DNA of 64,000 nucleotides from Linnemannia schmuckeri (GCA_029449235.1 JANATG010000021.1:248001-312000); one strand, 5' to 3'. Shown: positions 1 to 11,546, counted from the stretch's first letter. Numbers and translations: made by a program. The notes: generated by a model not told the origin, from the letters alone.

Positions 1-53
1 GTTTAATGAAAGGAGACAAAGCTAACATATCGTCACTTTCTTGATGTACCTAG

Positions 54-1046
54 ACATGAGGGTCCCGTCTGGCAGATCTCTTGGGCTCACCCCAAGTTTG
101 GCTGCATTTTGGCCTCTTGCTCATACGACGGCAAGGTCTTTGTCTGGAGGGAACAGAACGGACAGTGGTCTCGCATCAAGGAACACACCTCTCACACCGC
201 CTCAGGTATGCTCCTGGCCTTTTGAGTGTCATAATAGAACAGGACGTATATTCCAACGAATAAGGAAGATCGCCTCTGACATGTTACTGTATCTTCAATT
301 CGATCTCAATAGTCAACTCTGTCGCTTGGGCCCCCCATGAGTTGGGACCTTTGCTGGCCTGTGCTTCCTCGGATGGCCGTGTCTCAATTCTTTCGTTTAA
401 GGGTAATAATGCCAACTCTGCTTTACTCGCACGTTTGATACTTCACGGCGCTGTTTCAAGGAAAGAAAGGAACTAATACTTCATTTATTTTTCCATAATA
501 TTTACAGATGACGGATCATGGGACACTACATTGTTGGATGCTCACGCTATTGGATGCAACTCGGTTGGCTGGGCACCAGCAACTGTTCCTGGTTCATTGA
601 TCTCCCAGGGACCCAACAGTGGCAAAGGCCCTATCACAAAGCGCTTCTGTAGTGGAGGATGCGACAACCTGGTCAAGATCTGGGCTTACAGGGAGGACAC
701 CAAGGCCTGGAAGGAGGAGGAGACGCTTGAGGGGCACACTGACTGGGTTCGCGATGTTGCCTGGGCACCTAACATTGGACTTCCCAAGAACTACTTGGCC
801 AGCTGTTCGCAGGACAAGACTGTGTTGATCTGGACCCAAGATACCCCCAGCTCACCCTGGCAAAAGAAAGCTCTCCGCGATGAGAAGTTTGCTGATGTTG
901 TCTGGCGTGTGAGCTGGTCGTTGAGCGGCAACATTCTTGCTGTCTCTTGTGGCGACAACAAGATTACGCTCTGGAAGGAGAATTTGAGCGGCGAGTGGGA
1001 GTGTGTGAGCGAGATGGAGGAGAAGAACATGGCTGGTGGCAACTAA
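54..1046 (+). CDS. SEC13: SEC13, COPII coat / nucleoporin WD40 protein (3' part; 5' end outside window)
   Basis: Sec13 pairs with Sec31 in the COPII outer coat for ER-to-Golgi vesicles and also sits in the Nup84/Nup107 nuclear pore subcomplex. Three exons are visible: 54-205, 313-402 and 508-1046, joined by GT-AG introns. The reading frame runs without a break through HEGPVWQISWAHPKFG, SVNSVAWAPHELGPLLACASS, GCNSVGWAPATVPGSLI, SGGCDNLVKIW, HTDWVRDVAWAPNIGLP and ILAVSCGDNKITLWKE, all hallmarks of Sec13 blades 2 to 6. The stop is TAA at 1044-1046, and the C-terminus ends shortly after the last blade as in the family. The exon at 54 is preceded by an AG acceptor, so at least one more coding exon (start codon and first blade) lies upstream of the window. 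Identification is very secure; only the 5' limit is missing. Confidence 0.96.
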
Positions 1047-2992
1047 ATTACTTGCAAGATGTAGTATGTGTGTTCAAATGAAGCACCAACAAAATGCAAT
1101 AGTAGCAACTTTTTTTTCTTTTTTCTCCACGCCTGACAGATCTACAAATACAGAATTACGATGAATCCATGGATGTTTGTACGGATGACCTCAATTAAGA
1201 TGAGAGCTGCAAAAATACGCGTTGCATATGTCTGTCTGTCTAGCTGACTGACTGTGTGTCCGATGGTATCTATTATTACATTTTTTATTTGTTCAACGCC
1301 ATGTCTGCAACTGTTTCCTTCTTGATATTCTTTTTTTTTTTTTTTTTTTGCATTTTTGAACAACCGGGAAACTGAGTGAATACGCATCACGTTTGATCAA
1401 AGACGGCAGACTACACGAGGAGTAGGGAATCCATGTGTGCAGTGACTATTTTTTGAAGCTGGCTGGAGAGAGTGAGTCGGTGTAAAAATAGGTGTCGGGG
1501 GACGAACAAAAACCCACATTTCCGGGAACACAGGAACAAAGAAACATGCGCAACAAGCAAAGCATGACCGAAACAAAGCGGATAGTATGGATAGACAAAG
1601 GAGGACAATGACTGACCTTTGTATCTGTGTTAAGGCAGTGTAACGAACCTTCCTTGTCAGCCATAACGTTGATGCTATATGCTCTTATTTCTTATGAAGT
1701 GGAGTAATGTACACAGAATGAGATCGAAGAAGGCGTCATTTTCGCTTCAGCCAGCGATACTTTTCCGAGGCTGAATGAAGTTTAAGAAACGGAAAATAAA
1801 AAAGGGAATAGAGAGAGGGCGGGAGACAAGGACAATCGGAGGACGTTTTGTCCGACAATTGACAGTTGTTGCAATGACGATGGCCGCTTATTTTGCATAT
1901 ACTTTTTTCTCTATGGCTCTCAGTTTCAGGAAGCCAAGCAGGCTGGGGTGGTTGTAAAAAGAAGAAAAAGAAAAAAGGACGAGCATGAGCATTAAAAAAA
2001 CGACAGCCCTGGTGACTGCACGGACAAGTCGACCATATATTCAAGTTTCTTCTGTTTATTTCTTATTCAAGGAGGACAAGGACATAGGTGACACCCGAAA
2101 CAAGACATTCGAAACCAGTTTGTGTATGTGTATGGTGTGTGCTATGTCCGGTACCGTGTGAACAGCAGATACTTACTCTAATGCGGGGGAGAAAATCAGG
2201 CACCAGACTGGAGAAGATTGTGGACTGACTTGTGAGAACTAAGAGGGAGGAAGAAACAGAAGGAACAACGAAGAAGGAACAAGGGAAGGGAAGGAAAGGG
2301 AAAGGAGGTGTGCCAAGAAATACCATTGTTCATGCGGGTATTTGACAAGCAGACACACTCAAGCAGGAAGTAACGACAACCTTGCCAACTGCTCCACACA
2401 TACGCGCGCGTACTCTTGTTGCTTATACCTTTTTCTTTTTCTTTTTTTTATTTTTTCTGTGGACCAGGGGCAGACAAGGGTGCAGCATGTGTCTGAGAGG
2501 CTGCCTTCTCTTTTTTCTTCTTTTGCTTATAAAGGGCGCTCCTTTCCTTCTCTCGCTGGATCCACACAAAAATAAATTTCTCTTCATTCTCTCAAGCCCA
2601 TAACACATTCCCGCCCACGCATACCCACACAAACCCTACTCTGTTCACTCACCTTCACTCACCTCACTCACCCAGCCGCCCTCTGATCTACAGTTCACAG
2701 CTCTCTTTTCTTTAACTTTCTTCAGCCATATCTTCCTTTCTTCTTCTTGTTTTTCTTTTCTTTGTCTTCATCTTCATATCTCATCTTCATTCATACTTTA
2801 ACCTCCCCCCTTCTCCCCTGCCATCCTTATCCTCCCCTTCCTTAGCCATAACGTTCACGACTATCCCTCTCTTCGCCCTAACGAGCCCTTCCCCTCCTTC
2901 TGCATCTTCTTCTTCACCAACATATTAAGCTACTAGTCTCATCCCTTCACCTCCTCACAATTCTGCATACCCCTTTCTCAACCCTTTCAACA
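1047..2992. other. Intergenic region and promoter/leader of the Crh-type gene
   Basis: No convincing coding exon was found on either strand. A T19 tract lies at 1331-1349. From about 2590 to 2992 the plus strand is strongly pyrimidine-rich and looks like the leader of the gene starting at 2993. The remaining sequence is low complexity or shows nothing recognisable. Confidence 0.6.
2526..2534 (+). promoter_or_regulatory. Candidate TATA box of the Crh-type gene
   Basis: The string TTATAAAGG lies about 460 nt before the start codon at 2993 and is followed by a long CT-rich stretch. This matches a TATA element followed by a long pyrimidine-rich 5' UTR. It is position and consensus evidence only; no transcript start is visible. 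Confidence 0.35.
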
Positions 2993-5328
2993 ATGCGCTA
3001 CATCTCCACTATCTCCGCATTGGTGCTGTCTGCCACGTTGGCGGTTGCCCAGATATCCCCTGCACCAGGTCAACCAGAGTCCCTCTTCAATCCTGATTTC
3101 GCCCTCGTCCGATCCAAGATCGCCTCCGCCTTGACATCCACTGGTACATGCAAATTCGCGCCCGGTGGTGGTAGCTGTCCCCAGAATGCGCCCTGCTGCA
3201 GTGGTGCCGGATACTGCGGATCAGACCCTGCATTCTGCGCCGACAACTGTCAGGCCGCTGGATCGTTCGCTGCCGACTCATGCTGGCCTCTCCCCATGGC
3301 CGTCAACCTCGACGATCAGTTCAAGGACAAGTCACGTATGGTCCACATCAAGGACTTTAACGGTTTTCCCACCACCGCCGACTGGGTCGTCGATCGCTCT
3401 CCCGGCACCCAGGAGCACGCTGTGATCACCGACGACGACAAGCTGGTCCTCAAACTCAACAGGGTTGAGAAGCACCCCGAGACAGGCGGTGGTATCGGCG
3501 CGACTGTCCACTCTTCCCGCTGGATGAAGTACGGTACTATCGAGGCCCGTATCAAGACCGCCTCGAGCATGCCTGGAACCGTCTCGTCGTTCATCATGAT
3601 CTCGCCCATTTCGGGTGATGAGATTGATTTTGAAATCGTCGGCAAGGACCCCAGCGATGTCCAGACCAACTTTTACTACCGAGTCCAGCCTGGCAACAAG
3701 GTCGACTACTCCCATGGCGTACACATCAATGTCAACCTCGACACTAGTCTCGACTATCACACCTACCGCCTGGACTGGACTCCTACCGAGATGAAGTGGT
3801 GGTTCGATGGCGAGCTCAAACGCACGACTCTAGCCTCGGAAGTCGTTGGATCGTACCCCGACACGCCCATGAGAATTGCCTTTGGTATCTGGGATGGCGG
3901 ACATGGCAGCAAAGGTAAGACTCTTTTTCAGTATATTGGTTTCCGTCTCCAGTGCTTTGAGGCTCAAAAATGTCTCGTTTTCAGGCACTATTTTTTATTC
4001 CTTCATTTCTTTGTCCAGCAACTATTATCTGGATTTATCTTATTCCTCCTCCTGTCTTCACATTTCTTGAGCAACCCGGTAACGGGCATTTTTTGTTTCA
4101 ACCGCGAGCTTTGATTGTGTTTACACTTATGTGTAAGTGTGTGTGTGGCAAGCTAGTGTGTATGAGTTGTACAAAGTTGCTTTATATTATCGGGTGAGAG
4201 GGTGAAGCGATTGAGGAGAGAAAGGAAAATGTATGATGAGAATTGAACAATGATTGAGGTGTGCGCGCCTCACGAAAGCCCACAACGTTTAATTTTTTTT
4301 ATTTTATTTTTTGTACAACGATGACGATGGTGCCAATGGACGAGGGAACGAGGGCAAGAGAACGATTTCAACAGGTGGACATTTTGTTCCAAGCGAGGAA
4401 TTCCTTGAATTATTTTCAGGAACGGACTCTAGACAATTCAACTCTAAATTTTAGGGATGAATATTATTGTTGTTCTTCTTGTTGCTTTTTGAGTTGTGTT
4501 GTGTGTGTGGGTGTTTGATCCAGGGAAGGACTTATTTTTATCGGAGCGTGAACGAAAAGAACGGAGGAAGGGCAAATTAGTTCCCTGGGCGTTCGTCAGA
4601 TAGTCATTCTCGGGTCTCCTTTTCCTTCTTTTCTTTATTTCTGGGATGCCTTGGGTTTGACACACTCTTTTTGAAGTGTGCCTTTTTCTGTTATCGTTAA
4701 GTGATTGGCAAAATTGGATTGTAAACGATCAAAATGGAAGATTAAGAAAAATAAGGCAGAAAAAAAAATTGAGCAAAAGGCGCAAATGGCATGGTTTGGA
4801 TTGGGCGCGCATACTGGTGTTATATTTGTATCTGTCTGAAAAAGGAGGGATGCGTGACACGGATGGGTGGATGGATTGGTGTAGGTGTATCAAGTGCTAT
4901 TGCCCAATGTGTCTCGTGTTGGCCTAGGCGGAACATTCATATTGGTGTTGCAAACTCAAATGGGGTGTCCAGCAAGCATTTCAAGATTCTATTTTTGGGA
5001 GGGGGTGCCGGCTTGGGTTTGAAGGGAGAAAAAAGGGAAAAGGAGGATGATTCTCTGCACAAGAGCGAAGCATCGTGCGCCAGGGACGGCCGCGCGGTGG
5101 TTTGTTGACCGATGCGTCGTCGCTCCCTTTTTTTTATATTTCCATCCGCTCTCATGGAAAGGAAACATTTTTTGTCAGAATAGTGCATAGGTACTTTCAT
5201 TTTCCAGGGATTGACGCCGACAGGGTCGGATGGGCTTAATTTTTTCCATGTGCGCCTCATTCTTTTTCATCCCGCCGTATCCACATGCGGAATATCGTTT
5301 ATTGTTTTTGAGCCTCTTTTTCATATCT

Positions 5329-5360
<32 letters not shown>

Positions 5361-5946
5361 CATTACGCCCACCGCTCGGCATAAACAACAAATATGCCTT
5401 TTTTTTCTTTGAGCATGAGGTCAACTCACCTTGGGCTGGTGGTACACTTGACGCAAAAAAAAACTATTTCTATTCTCCTTCTCCGCTCACCGTACTTAGC
5501 CTTCCTGGCGCCTCTTCTCTCTTTCTTGACATTCTTGAAGACAGACAACTAAACTTCACAACAATATTTCAATTTCCTTTTTCCACAATCATTTAGGAAC
5601 CGCCGAGTGGGCTGGAGAGAACACCTCGTACGAGCCCAATGATACCCGCGAGTACCAGTTGTCTATCGACTGGGTCAAGATCACGCCTATGACGCCCGAG
5701 AATGCGACCGACCCTTGGCCCGGCACAAAGTACATCAAGCAGATGAAGAACGGTCAGAACAACGGCAACTCCAACGGTGGCATCGGTAATGGAGGCGGAA
5801 CCAACGGTGGTGGCCCCATTATTGGTGGCGATGGTGGATGGATGGGCGGTGATAACGCTGCCAGGGGCCTCCAGTCTGCAAGAAGTGTGGTTGTTGGAAG
5901 TGCTGTTGCCCTTGCCACTGTTCTTGCTACCGTTCTTCTTGCTTAA
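2993..5946 (+). CDS. Crh-type GH16 chitin-glucan transglycosylase with CBM18, GPI-anchored
   Basis: Predicted to cut chitin and rejoin it to beta-glucan in the cell wall, the reaction of Crh1/Crh2/Utr2. Exons 2993-3914 and 5597-5946 give 423 residues. An N-terminal signal peptide (about residues 1-19, ending ..LAVAQ) is followed by an eight-cysteine CBM18 chitin-binding module (about 53-92) and a GH16 domain. The catalytic motif GDEIDFEIVG sits near residues 208-217, with the nucleophile and acid/base glutamates at about 210 and 214. A Gly/Asn-rich linker and a hydrophobic tail (SVVVGSAVALATVLATVLLA) at the extreme C-terminus are typical of GPI attachment. The 1682-nt last intron is odd beside the usual 50-200 nt. 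If it is retained, the frame reads on to a stop at 4112-4114 and loses the GPI signal. Family assignment is secure; CRH1 versus UTR2 type is not resolved. Confidence 0.93.
3915..5596 (+). other. Unusually long (1682 nt) intron of the Crh-type gene
   Basis: The donor GTAAGA at 3915 and acceptor TTTAG at 5592-5596 restore the frame exactly (..GGHGSK-G-TAEWAGEN..). The intron carries a T30 tract at 5331-5360 and no gene I recognise on either strand. It is roughly ten times longer than most introns in the window. Confidence 0.8.
5331..5360 (+). repeat. T30 homopolymer
   Basis: Uninterrupted T tract in the long intron of the Crh-type gene. Confidence 0.95.
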
Positions 5947-6708
5947 GAAGAAAATTCAAGCTTTCTTGTTACTTTTTTTTTTACCTTTGTACACGTACTC
6001 GCCCCTCCACCATATACTAGCTTTTATCAAACTATTTTTACGAATCCACCACTATACACGTATCTTTCTCACGCTTCGTTTTACTCGAAACAATGTTTGT
6101 GTGTGTGTCTGTGTGTGTATGTTTGTTGCATGGTCAACAAGAATCCCAAGATTTTGGGATGTAATGCGAGTGTTTTGTCTTGAAATAATTCTTTGTTTTT
6201 ATTCGAGAAAATCCTTCCTCTCTAAATTTTTTGTTAACTTCAACCAAGGAACAAATAAAGAAGGAAGGAAAAGGATCATCGTTATTTTCAATTTCCGAGT
6301 GCCAAAAATTTAAAAGGACTATCCTTCGGGGAATCATTGACCATCGAGAGTACCGTTCACTGGAAAGTCTGAGACAAGTACTGTACATTAAACGATGTAC
6401 GCGAAAGTCTTTCTAGAGTAAGCACATAGCTCTTTTTGTCTAGTTGGTATGTACCCAAGATGAAGAATAGAGGGTGGGGTCTGGGATTGAATTGAGAGAA
6501 ATGGCTCAGTCAAGCTGTGCTTGCTAATCGTTTGTTTTTTCTTTAAAGCACTGTACATGTCAATCGTATTGCGGATATTTTTTTTTTTGGCGGTAACAGC
6601 CTTATTGGTTGGCGATCTCTTCCCGCGCAGTAGGTAGAACGTGTCACCCTTCTCAAGAGGGTTGATCACTGATTAAAGGACGGAATGCATCCGTGTTCCT
6701 GCGAGGGC

Positions 6709-6743
<35 letters not shown>

Positions 6744-7479
6744 GCAAAGTGTGCATGCTCCCGGGAAAATCGCTCTCGCATCTAAGTATAACGTTGGCTG
6801 GGAATCACATGCTGCCGCATAGGATACATAGAGAAAGAACTTATGTCATGGCAGCCTGCATCGATTTTGTTGAAGGTTACACATATCGGGTCAACTAAGG
6901 GAATGGTAATGCATGAACGCTTGAAACCTTTGTTTTTTTTATGAGTTCTATTACTTTGCCGCGAGTGTTGATTTTTATATCTCATTCCATCTATACATAG
7001 AGGCGTAACATGTGGTTTGTGAGAGTGGTCAAGAAGGGGGACCGAGACGTACAAGAACCAAGAGGCATCGGCCAGGATGTTTGCACAATGCAGCTCAATC
7101 ACAGACACGTTGCATCATCAATACCCCACCAAAAAAATATAAACGACTTCAAGAACAGGATCGAGGAATGACGAAGAAAAAGTAGAATCTGTAACCATAA
7201 ACGATGCTAGGAAGGCGTCTAGACCATCCTCGCCTCGCCATTAGCAGCAATTTTGTCGTCCATTAAAGATCCAAAGTTATATCCAACCCCAAGATGTTTG
7301 TGTTTATCAGGTCAAAAGTCCTGTTCTTTTTTTTTTTTTTTTTAGGATAACGAGTTGTGACGAAATTCACTTTATTTATTCGATCTTTCCAAGACTGTTG
7401 TCGATTGCTAAAGCAAGAGCTGAGGTACTGAAAAGTGGATGCGGAATGGGGAAGGACCAGTGAAGGAGAGGTGATGGTG
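5947..7479. other. Gene-poor region with T32 tract and TG-rich microsatellite
   Basis: This holds the 3' flank of the Crh-type gene. A TG-rich simple repeat lies around 6095-6125, a T32 homopolymer at 6711-6742 and a T17 tract at 7327-7343. Short open frames on both strands have no recognisable motifs and look like chance frames. I see no supported gene. Confidence 0.5.
6711..6742 (+). repeat. T32 homopolymer
   Basis: Uninterrupted T tract in intergenic DNA. Confidence 0.95.
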
Positions 7480-7520
7480 TCTTGGGAGGAAAAATCATAA
7501 GTAACCCACCCTCCTCCCGC

Positions 7521-8247
7521 CTATAGCTGCGCCTGCGGAAGGTTCGTTTCGGTAGTGCCACTTATTAGTCGTCGTTCGTCCTCTTCGTCAGCCTAACGGT
7601 CGACCTCTTCATCCCCCTCGACCTCGCCTTCGACCTCGGAGTCAGACACTTCCGAAGCGGAGTGCTAGTCTTCGTTCTTTTCGAACCGTTTTGACACTAC
7701 CTCAAACGTCGGAACACCGCTTTGCAAGCTAACTCAAGAACATAGTCGTGTTTTTGCACCACTTTCATTATTTTTTCAATACCAATACTTTCAACGTATT
7801 GAGTATGGATAGAGAGAAAGAAAAAACATAAATTGTTAGGAAATCTACAGGAGTACATTGACCTCGCCACCCAATCCTTTTGTTAACCCTACTCGTGCTC
7901 TTATCCGCAGTTTTTCACATTTTACTTGTTCAAATTTGGTCTTTTTTCTTGGCTCTGGGAAGGTGTTCCTTCATTACATACAATCGCGAATTATGTGCCA
8001 AAACAAACAAATAACGCCGCTGGTTAAAGGAATGAGGGGAAGGATATGTTGTAGGCCCTGAAGGTTGGCTGAAAACCGATAGCTTTCTCTCGGGTCACCG
8101 TCTCATACGGTGTACTTCATCGTCGACTTGAATTTACCGTTTGCAGCCAGTTCTAGTCAGATTCGTTGCCCTTGTTATCACCAATGGCTCCACCCAGCAG
8201 CACAAGTGCTTTGACTCGAAGGTCGAAGTTGTTGAGCACTAGAATTT

Positions 8248-8280
<33 letters not shown>

Positions 8281-8570
8281 TTGAAAAGAAAAGGAAAGAA
8301 AAAGAAAAGAAAGGGAAAAAGCCGACTGAGGTGAACAATGGTTAGTGATAAAGAAAACATCAAAATTACATAGTAAGGTGAAGAGGCTGATGGAGGACAT
8401 GCAGAGCGCATAGAGTTGACAATGATAAAAACAAGGGTGCAGATGTAAGAGCCAAGAAAAGTTGTATATAAGGAAAGGCGGGAAAGGAAGGGAAGAAAAG
8501 TCTTTACATATACCGATACGCATCCCCGTAAGGGCCTCTACCGCTAGCTACCCTTTGATGATGGCTCCAT
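7521..8570 (-). pseudogene. Decayed gene relic with repeated in-frame TAG codons
   Basis: Read on the minus strand, three coding-like blocks appear: a start block beginning at an ATG at 8570-8568; a middle block around 8125-8235 (LNNFDLRVKALVLLGG, then AIGDNKGNESD); and an acidic tail block around 7521-7730 (VPTFEVVSKRFEKNED, SASEVSDSEVEGEVEGDEEV, ADEEDERRL). They are broken by TAG at 8544-8546, 8538-8540, 8153-8155, 7665-7667 and 7593-7595, with a further TAG at 7521-7523. Each is explained by CAG-to-TAG. The block lies downstream, in its own direction, of the duplicated segment at 8.6-9.55 kb. I do not recognise the protein family. Exon borders are uncertain, and the T/A tract at 8250-8278 probably lies in an intron. 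Confidence 0.4.
8250..8278 (+). repeat. A29 homopolymer
   Basis: Uninterrupted A tract inside the minus-strand relic, directly before a splice-acceptor-like TTGCAAATTCTAG when read on the minus strand. Confidence 0.95.
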
Positions 8571-8665
8571 GCTTGCCGCCGCGGCTCAGCGGGGAGTGAA
8601 CGGTGATGTAACGGTATGTAGTAGGGACGTATAGTAGCTTGAGGAGGTGATATATGGTTTGCGTC

Positions 8666-8693
8666 TTTTTTTTTTTTTTTTTTTTTTTTTTTT
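8666..8693 (+). repeat. T28 homopolymer within duplication arm A
   Basis: A pure T28 here corresponds to an interrupted A tract (27038-27069) in arm B, so the tract has either expanded or decayed since duplication. Confidence 0.9.
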
Positions 8694-9354
8694 GTAGGAC
8701 TTGTAGTTGGTTGGGTTGGGCTGAGTTAGGTGGATGTCAGTGGGAAAGAGTGTATAGATGGATGTAGGAGGAAGAAAGGGTGGCGATGAAAAAAATGGAC
8801 ATAAAGAAGAGAGAAATGATCGGATTGATTGCCTACTACCATTGTTAGCCAAAAACATATCAAATACCCCCGGTCTGGTACCACAGGGCATCCCACCGCC
8901 TGGCCTATGATGATTATCGATCTCTTTGTTGTATAGTGGCGTTCTTTATTTGCCTCCGACGGGCAAAAGGAAATAAAAGAAGCGGCTACCATACTACATT
9001 TTTGCAGTAATCCCTCAGATGCACAAAGAGAGGCAAACAACGAACAAGGGGGGGGCTGTTCAGTGGACCACATGGACCGTTGTGCTGAAATACAGTGCAA
9101 GACAGAAATACCTTTTCGCGTCATAGACCATGGGAAAATGCGCGCGGCTATAAAGTGTGGTCGTAGTGCATGCGACTAGCCGTCCAAGTTGAAGTTGCTA
9201 TTCCATGAGTCCACCATCCTTCCTTTGTTTTTATCCCCGCTTTTCCTAAGCTCAGTTGTGCTAGACATACCACCCTCACACCCAGAAAGAAAGATATGCT
9301 AGAGAGATAGTCAACGCATAGCCTTTCCAAGAGATACTCATAGATTTCGTGTTG

Positions 9355-9360
9355 TTTATT
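9355..9360 (-). terminator. Candidate poly(A) signal of malate dehydrogenase
   Basis: AATAAA on the minus strand about 105 nt beyond the MDH stop codon, within an A/T-rich 3' flank. Confidence 0.4.
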
Positions 9361-9464
9361 GTTTCCATTATAAAAGTGTTATGTACAGAACAGCAAAAGG
9401 ACCTGCCTACGCCTGCTACCAAACAAAAAAAAATCGACTCTCCCAACATCTGCCATCACCCTGT

Positions 9465-11351
9465 TTAGATCTTAGATGCGTCGGTGATAAAAGCGGTTCC
9501 CTTGGCAATGTTGACCTTGAGCTCAGGGATAGCAGCATCCAGGAGCGTTTGCTCGTAGGCCGATAACTCGGGCAAGGGGCGGATCTTGCTCACTCCCTCG
9601 CGTCCAAACTCGACATCCTGTGCAAAATATTCCAGGTGAGTCTTGGACCGGAAGGCAGCCGTACCCTCCTCGTCTGCGTGCAAGTTTACATAGGTCGACT
9701 CGACCAATCCTGCCTTGCCCGCCACCGTGGCCTCGAGGACTGCCGATGTGAACCGTGCTCCAGCATAGGCCATTGACAGTGTAGCAGATCCCGCACCGTC
9801 CTTGGCCTTGACAACCTCGTCTCCTCCATACTGGATGCGGTGGGTTAACAGGTCGAGCTGGTCTTTGGTGAACTTTTGTTTGGGGATCTGAGAGAGGACG
9901 GGGACGATTGTGACGCCGCTGTGTCCGCCGATGACTGTGACGCGTGTGCTCTTGGGGTCGATCGAGTTGTCGAGTTCATAGACGAAGCGCGATGAGCGAA
10001 CAACATCCAGTGTGCTGATACCAAACACTCTATTGTCATAAAATCAAGATGCAAGGAGAGAGAGAAAATAAAGTTAAGTATTAGGCGTTTCTCTTTTCCT
10101 TTCGTTATTTCCTTATCGCTCATATTTCTATCCCTCCTCCTGGTAACAATCAAAAGAACCCATGTTGAGAGCCCTCTCCCTTGTTCCTGTGTCTGTCGAT
10201 GTGGAGAAGGAAGTCTTCTTCATTTCAATCATTTTTTTCTTGTTTTATCGCGATAAAAAAAGAGAAAATTGCCACCGTGTCCACCGAGAGATTTGATAAA
10301 GTGGGGAATGAATGAAAAATGCCGAGATTGTCATCCTTGCTTGTTTACCTCCTGGGGTCAAAGGCGCCATGCTGTTTGAGGACCTCTGCGACGATGGGCA
10401 CGGTCGAGTTGACGGGGTTGGAGATGACAAGGACAAAGGCGCCAGGGCAGTTCCTGGCAATTCCCTCGGACAAATCGCGGATAATGCCAGCATTGATCTA
10501 GACCAGGGATGGAGGGGATGTCTGAAGTGAGTAACGTGGAACTTGCCTGATTCAGATCTATGATACTCTTAGCTCAGATAAGAGAATAGGGAAGAGGAAA
10601 ATGTGCAAAAGACCTATTTCGATTCTATTCATGATGACTTTGTTTCTCCCACCCCTTTTCCTCGTTCGTGATTTGCGTCCCTTCCTCTCTCTTCTACTAT
10701 GTCCCGCCACACCACCCTCTTCTTTTCAGATAAGAAAACTATATAGCATGTGCAGTGCAAGAGCCCTTTTCATTACTCTCATCCCTCTTTCATGTTCATG
10801 TCCACGTCTCTCTCCCTCTCTCTTCATCGCCCCTTTTGCGAGCTATAGTTTCACACACCTCCCACACACGCACTCATACACATGCACGAATAAAACACAT
10901 TTCACAGGCCTAAACGCTTAAATTGAATCACAGGTAAACAAACTACCTTGAATAGGTCATCACGAGTCATGCCAGGTTTACGAGGCACACCAGCAGGGAT
11001 GACAACAGTATGTGCGCCCTGGAGAGCCTCGTCCATGGCCTCCTTGCCGTGGCCCGTGACAGTCGAGCGGGTGTTGATGTGCGAGAGATCTGCGGCGACT
11101 CCGGGGGCGTTGACGACATCGTAGAGGGCGAGATGGGTAATGTGTTCTGACTGCTTTAAGAGGAGCGAGAGGGGTTGACCGATACCTCCTGCGGCACCGC
11201 AAACAACAACTATTGTTTAGGTAGAAAGAAAGAGAAGGAAAGGAGAAGAGGCGGATTAGGTGGATGAGTAAGGTGTGGGTCAGGCGCGTTTCGGTGTTCG
11301 GAGTAAAAAGGCAGTGTTGCTGCTGTTTTCTTGTGGTTTACCTTTGACCAT
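9465..11351 (-). CDS. MDH: Malate dehydrogenase, NAD-dependent, cytosolic/peroxisomal type
   Basis: Interconverts malate and oxaloacetate with NAD. Four exons on the minus strand: 11351-11342 (only 10 nt: ATG GTC AAA G), 11209-10947, 10497-10349 and 10029-9465, giving 328 residues. The N-terminus runs directly into the Rossmann motif (MVKVVVCGAAGGIGQPLSLL), so no mitochondrial presequence is encoded. This points to a cytosolic or peroxisomal isoform; no clear PTS1 is seen (ends ..ITDASKI). Family motifs include VVIPAGVPRKPGMTRDDLF, VLVISNPVNSTVPIVAEVL, FGISTLDVVRSSRFV and the catalytic-histidine segment VIGGHSGVTIVPVLS. The first intron (132 nt) is rich in GTGA-type repeats. A decayed copy of the last codons lies near 26200. 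Identification is very secure; the micro first exon rests on splice consensus and phase. Confidence 0.95.
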
Positions 11352-11510
11352 GTTGATATTATGTGTGTAAGTGAGTGTGTAAGTGAGTGAGTGAGTGAGT
11401 GAGTGTGTGGCGAGAGAAGAAGAGAAGTTATGAGAGTAAGAAAAGTGAGGAAGGGAAAGAAGGAGTGAGTGAGTGAGTGAAAAAGAGAGCGAGAGATGGA
11501 ATGAAAGGAG

Positions 11511-11544
<34 letters not shown>
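11511..11544 (+). repeat. A34 homopolymer
   Basis: The longest mononucleotide tract in the window, 5' of the MDH start codon. Confidence 0.95.

Positions 11545-11546
<2 letters not shown>

Larger units (their letters stand above)
8615..9550 (-). repeat. Inverted duplication, arm A (includes MDH 3' end)
   Basis: Its reverse complement matches 26200-27120. The match starts inside the last MDH codons, runs through the 3' flank and ends around a poly-A/T tract and the short CCTCAAGCTACTATACGTCC segment. Most of the match is diverged with small gaps, but 9007-9192 is identical to 26532-26720 except for the length of one G/C run (8 versus 11). Arm A holds the functional MDH end, so it is probably the source copy. 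Confidence 0.85.
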
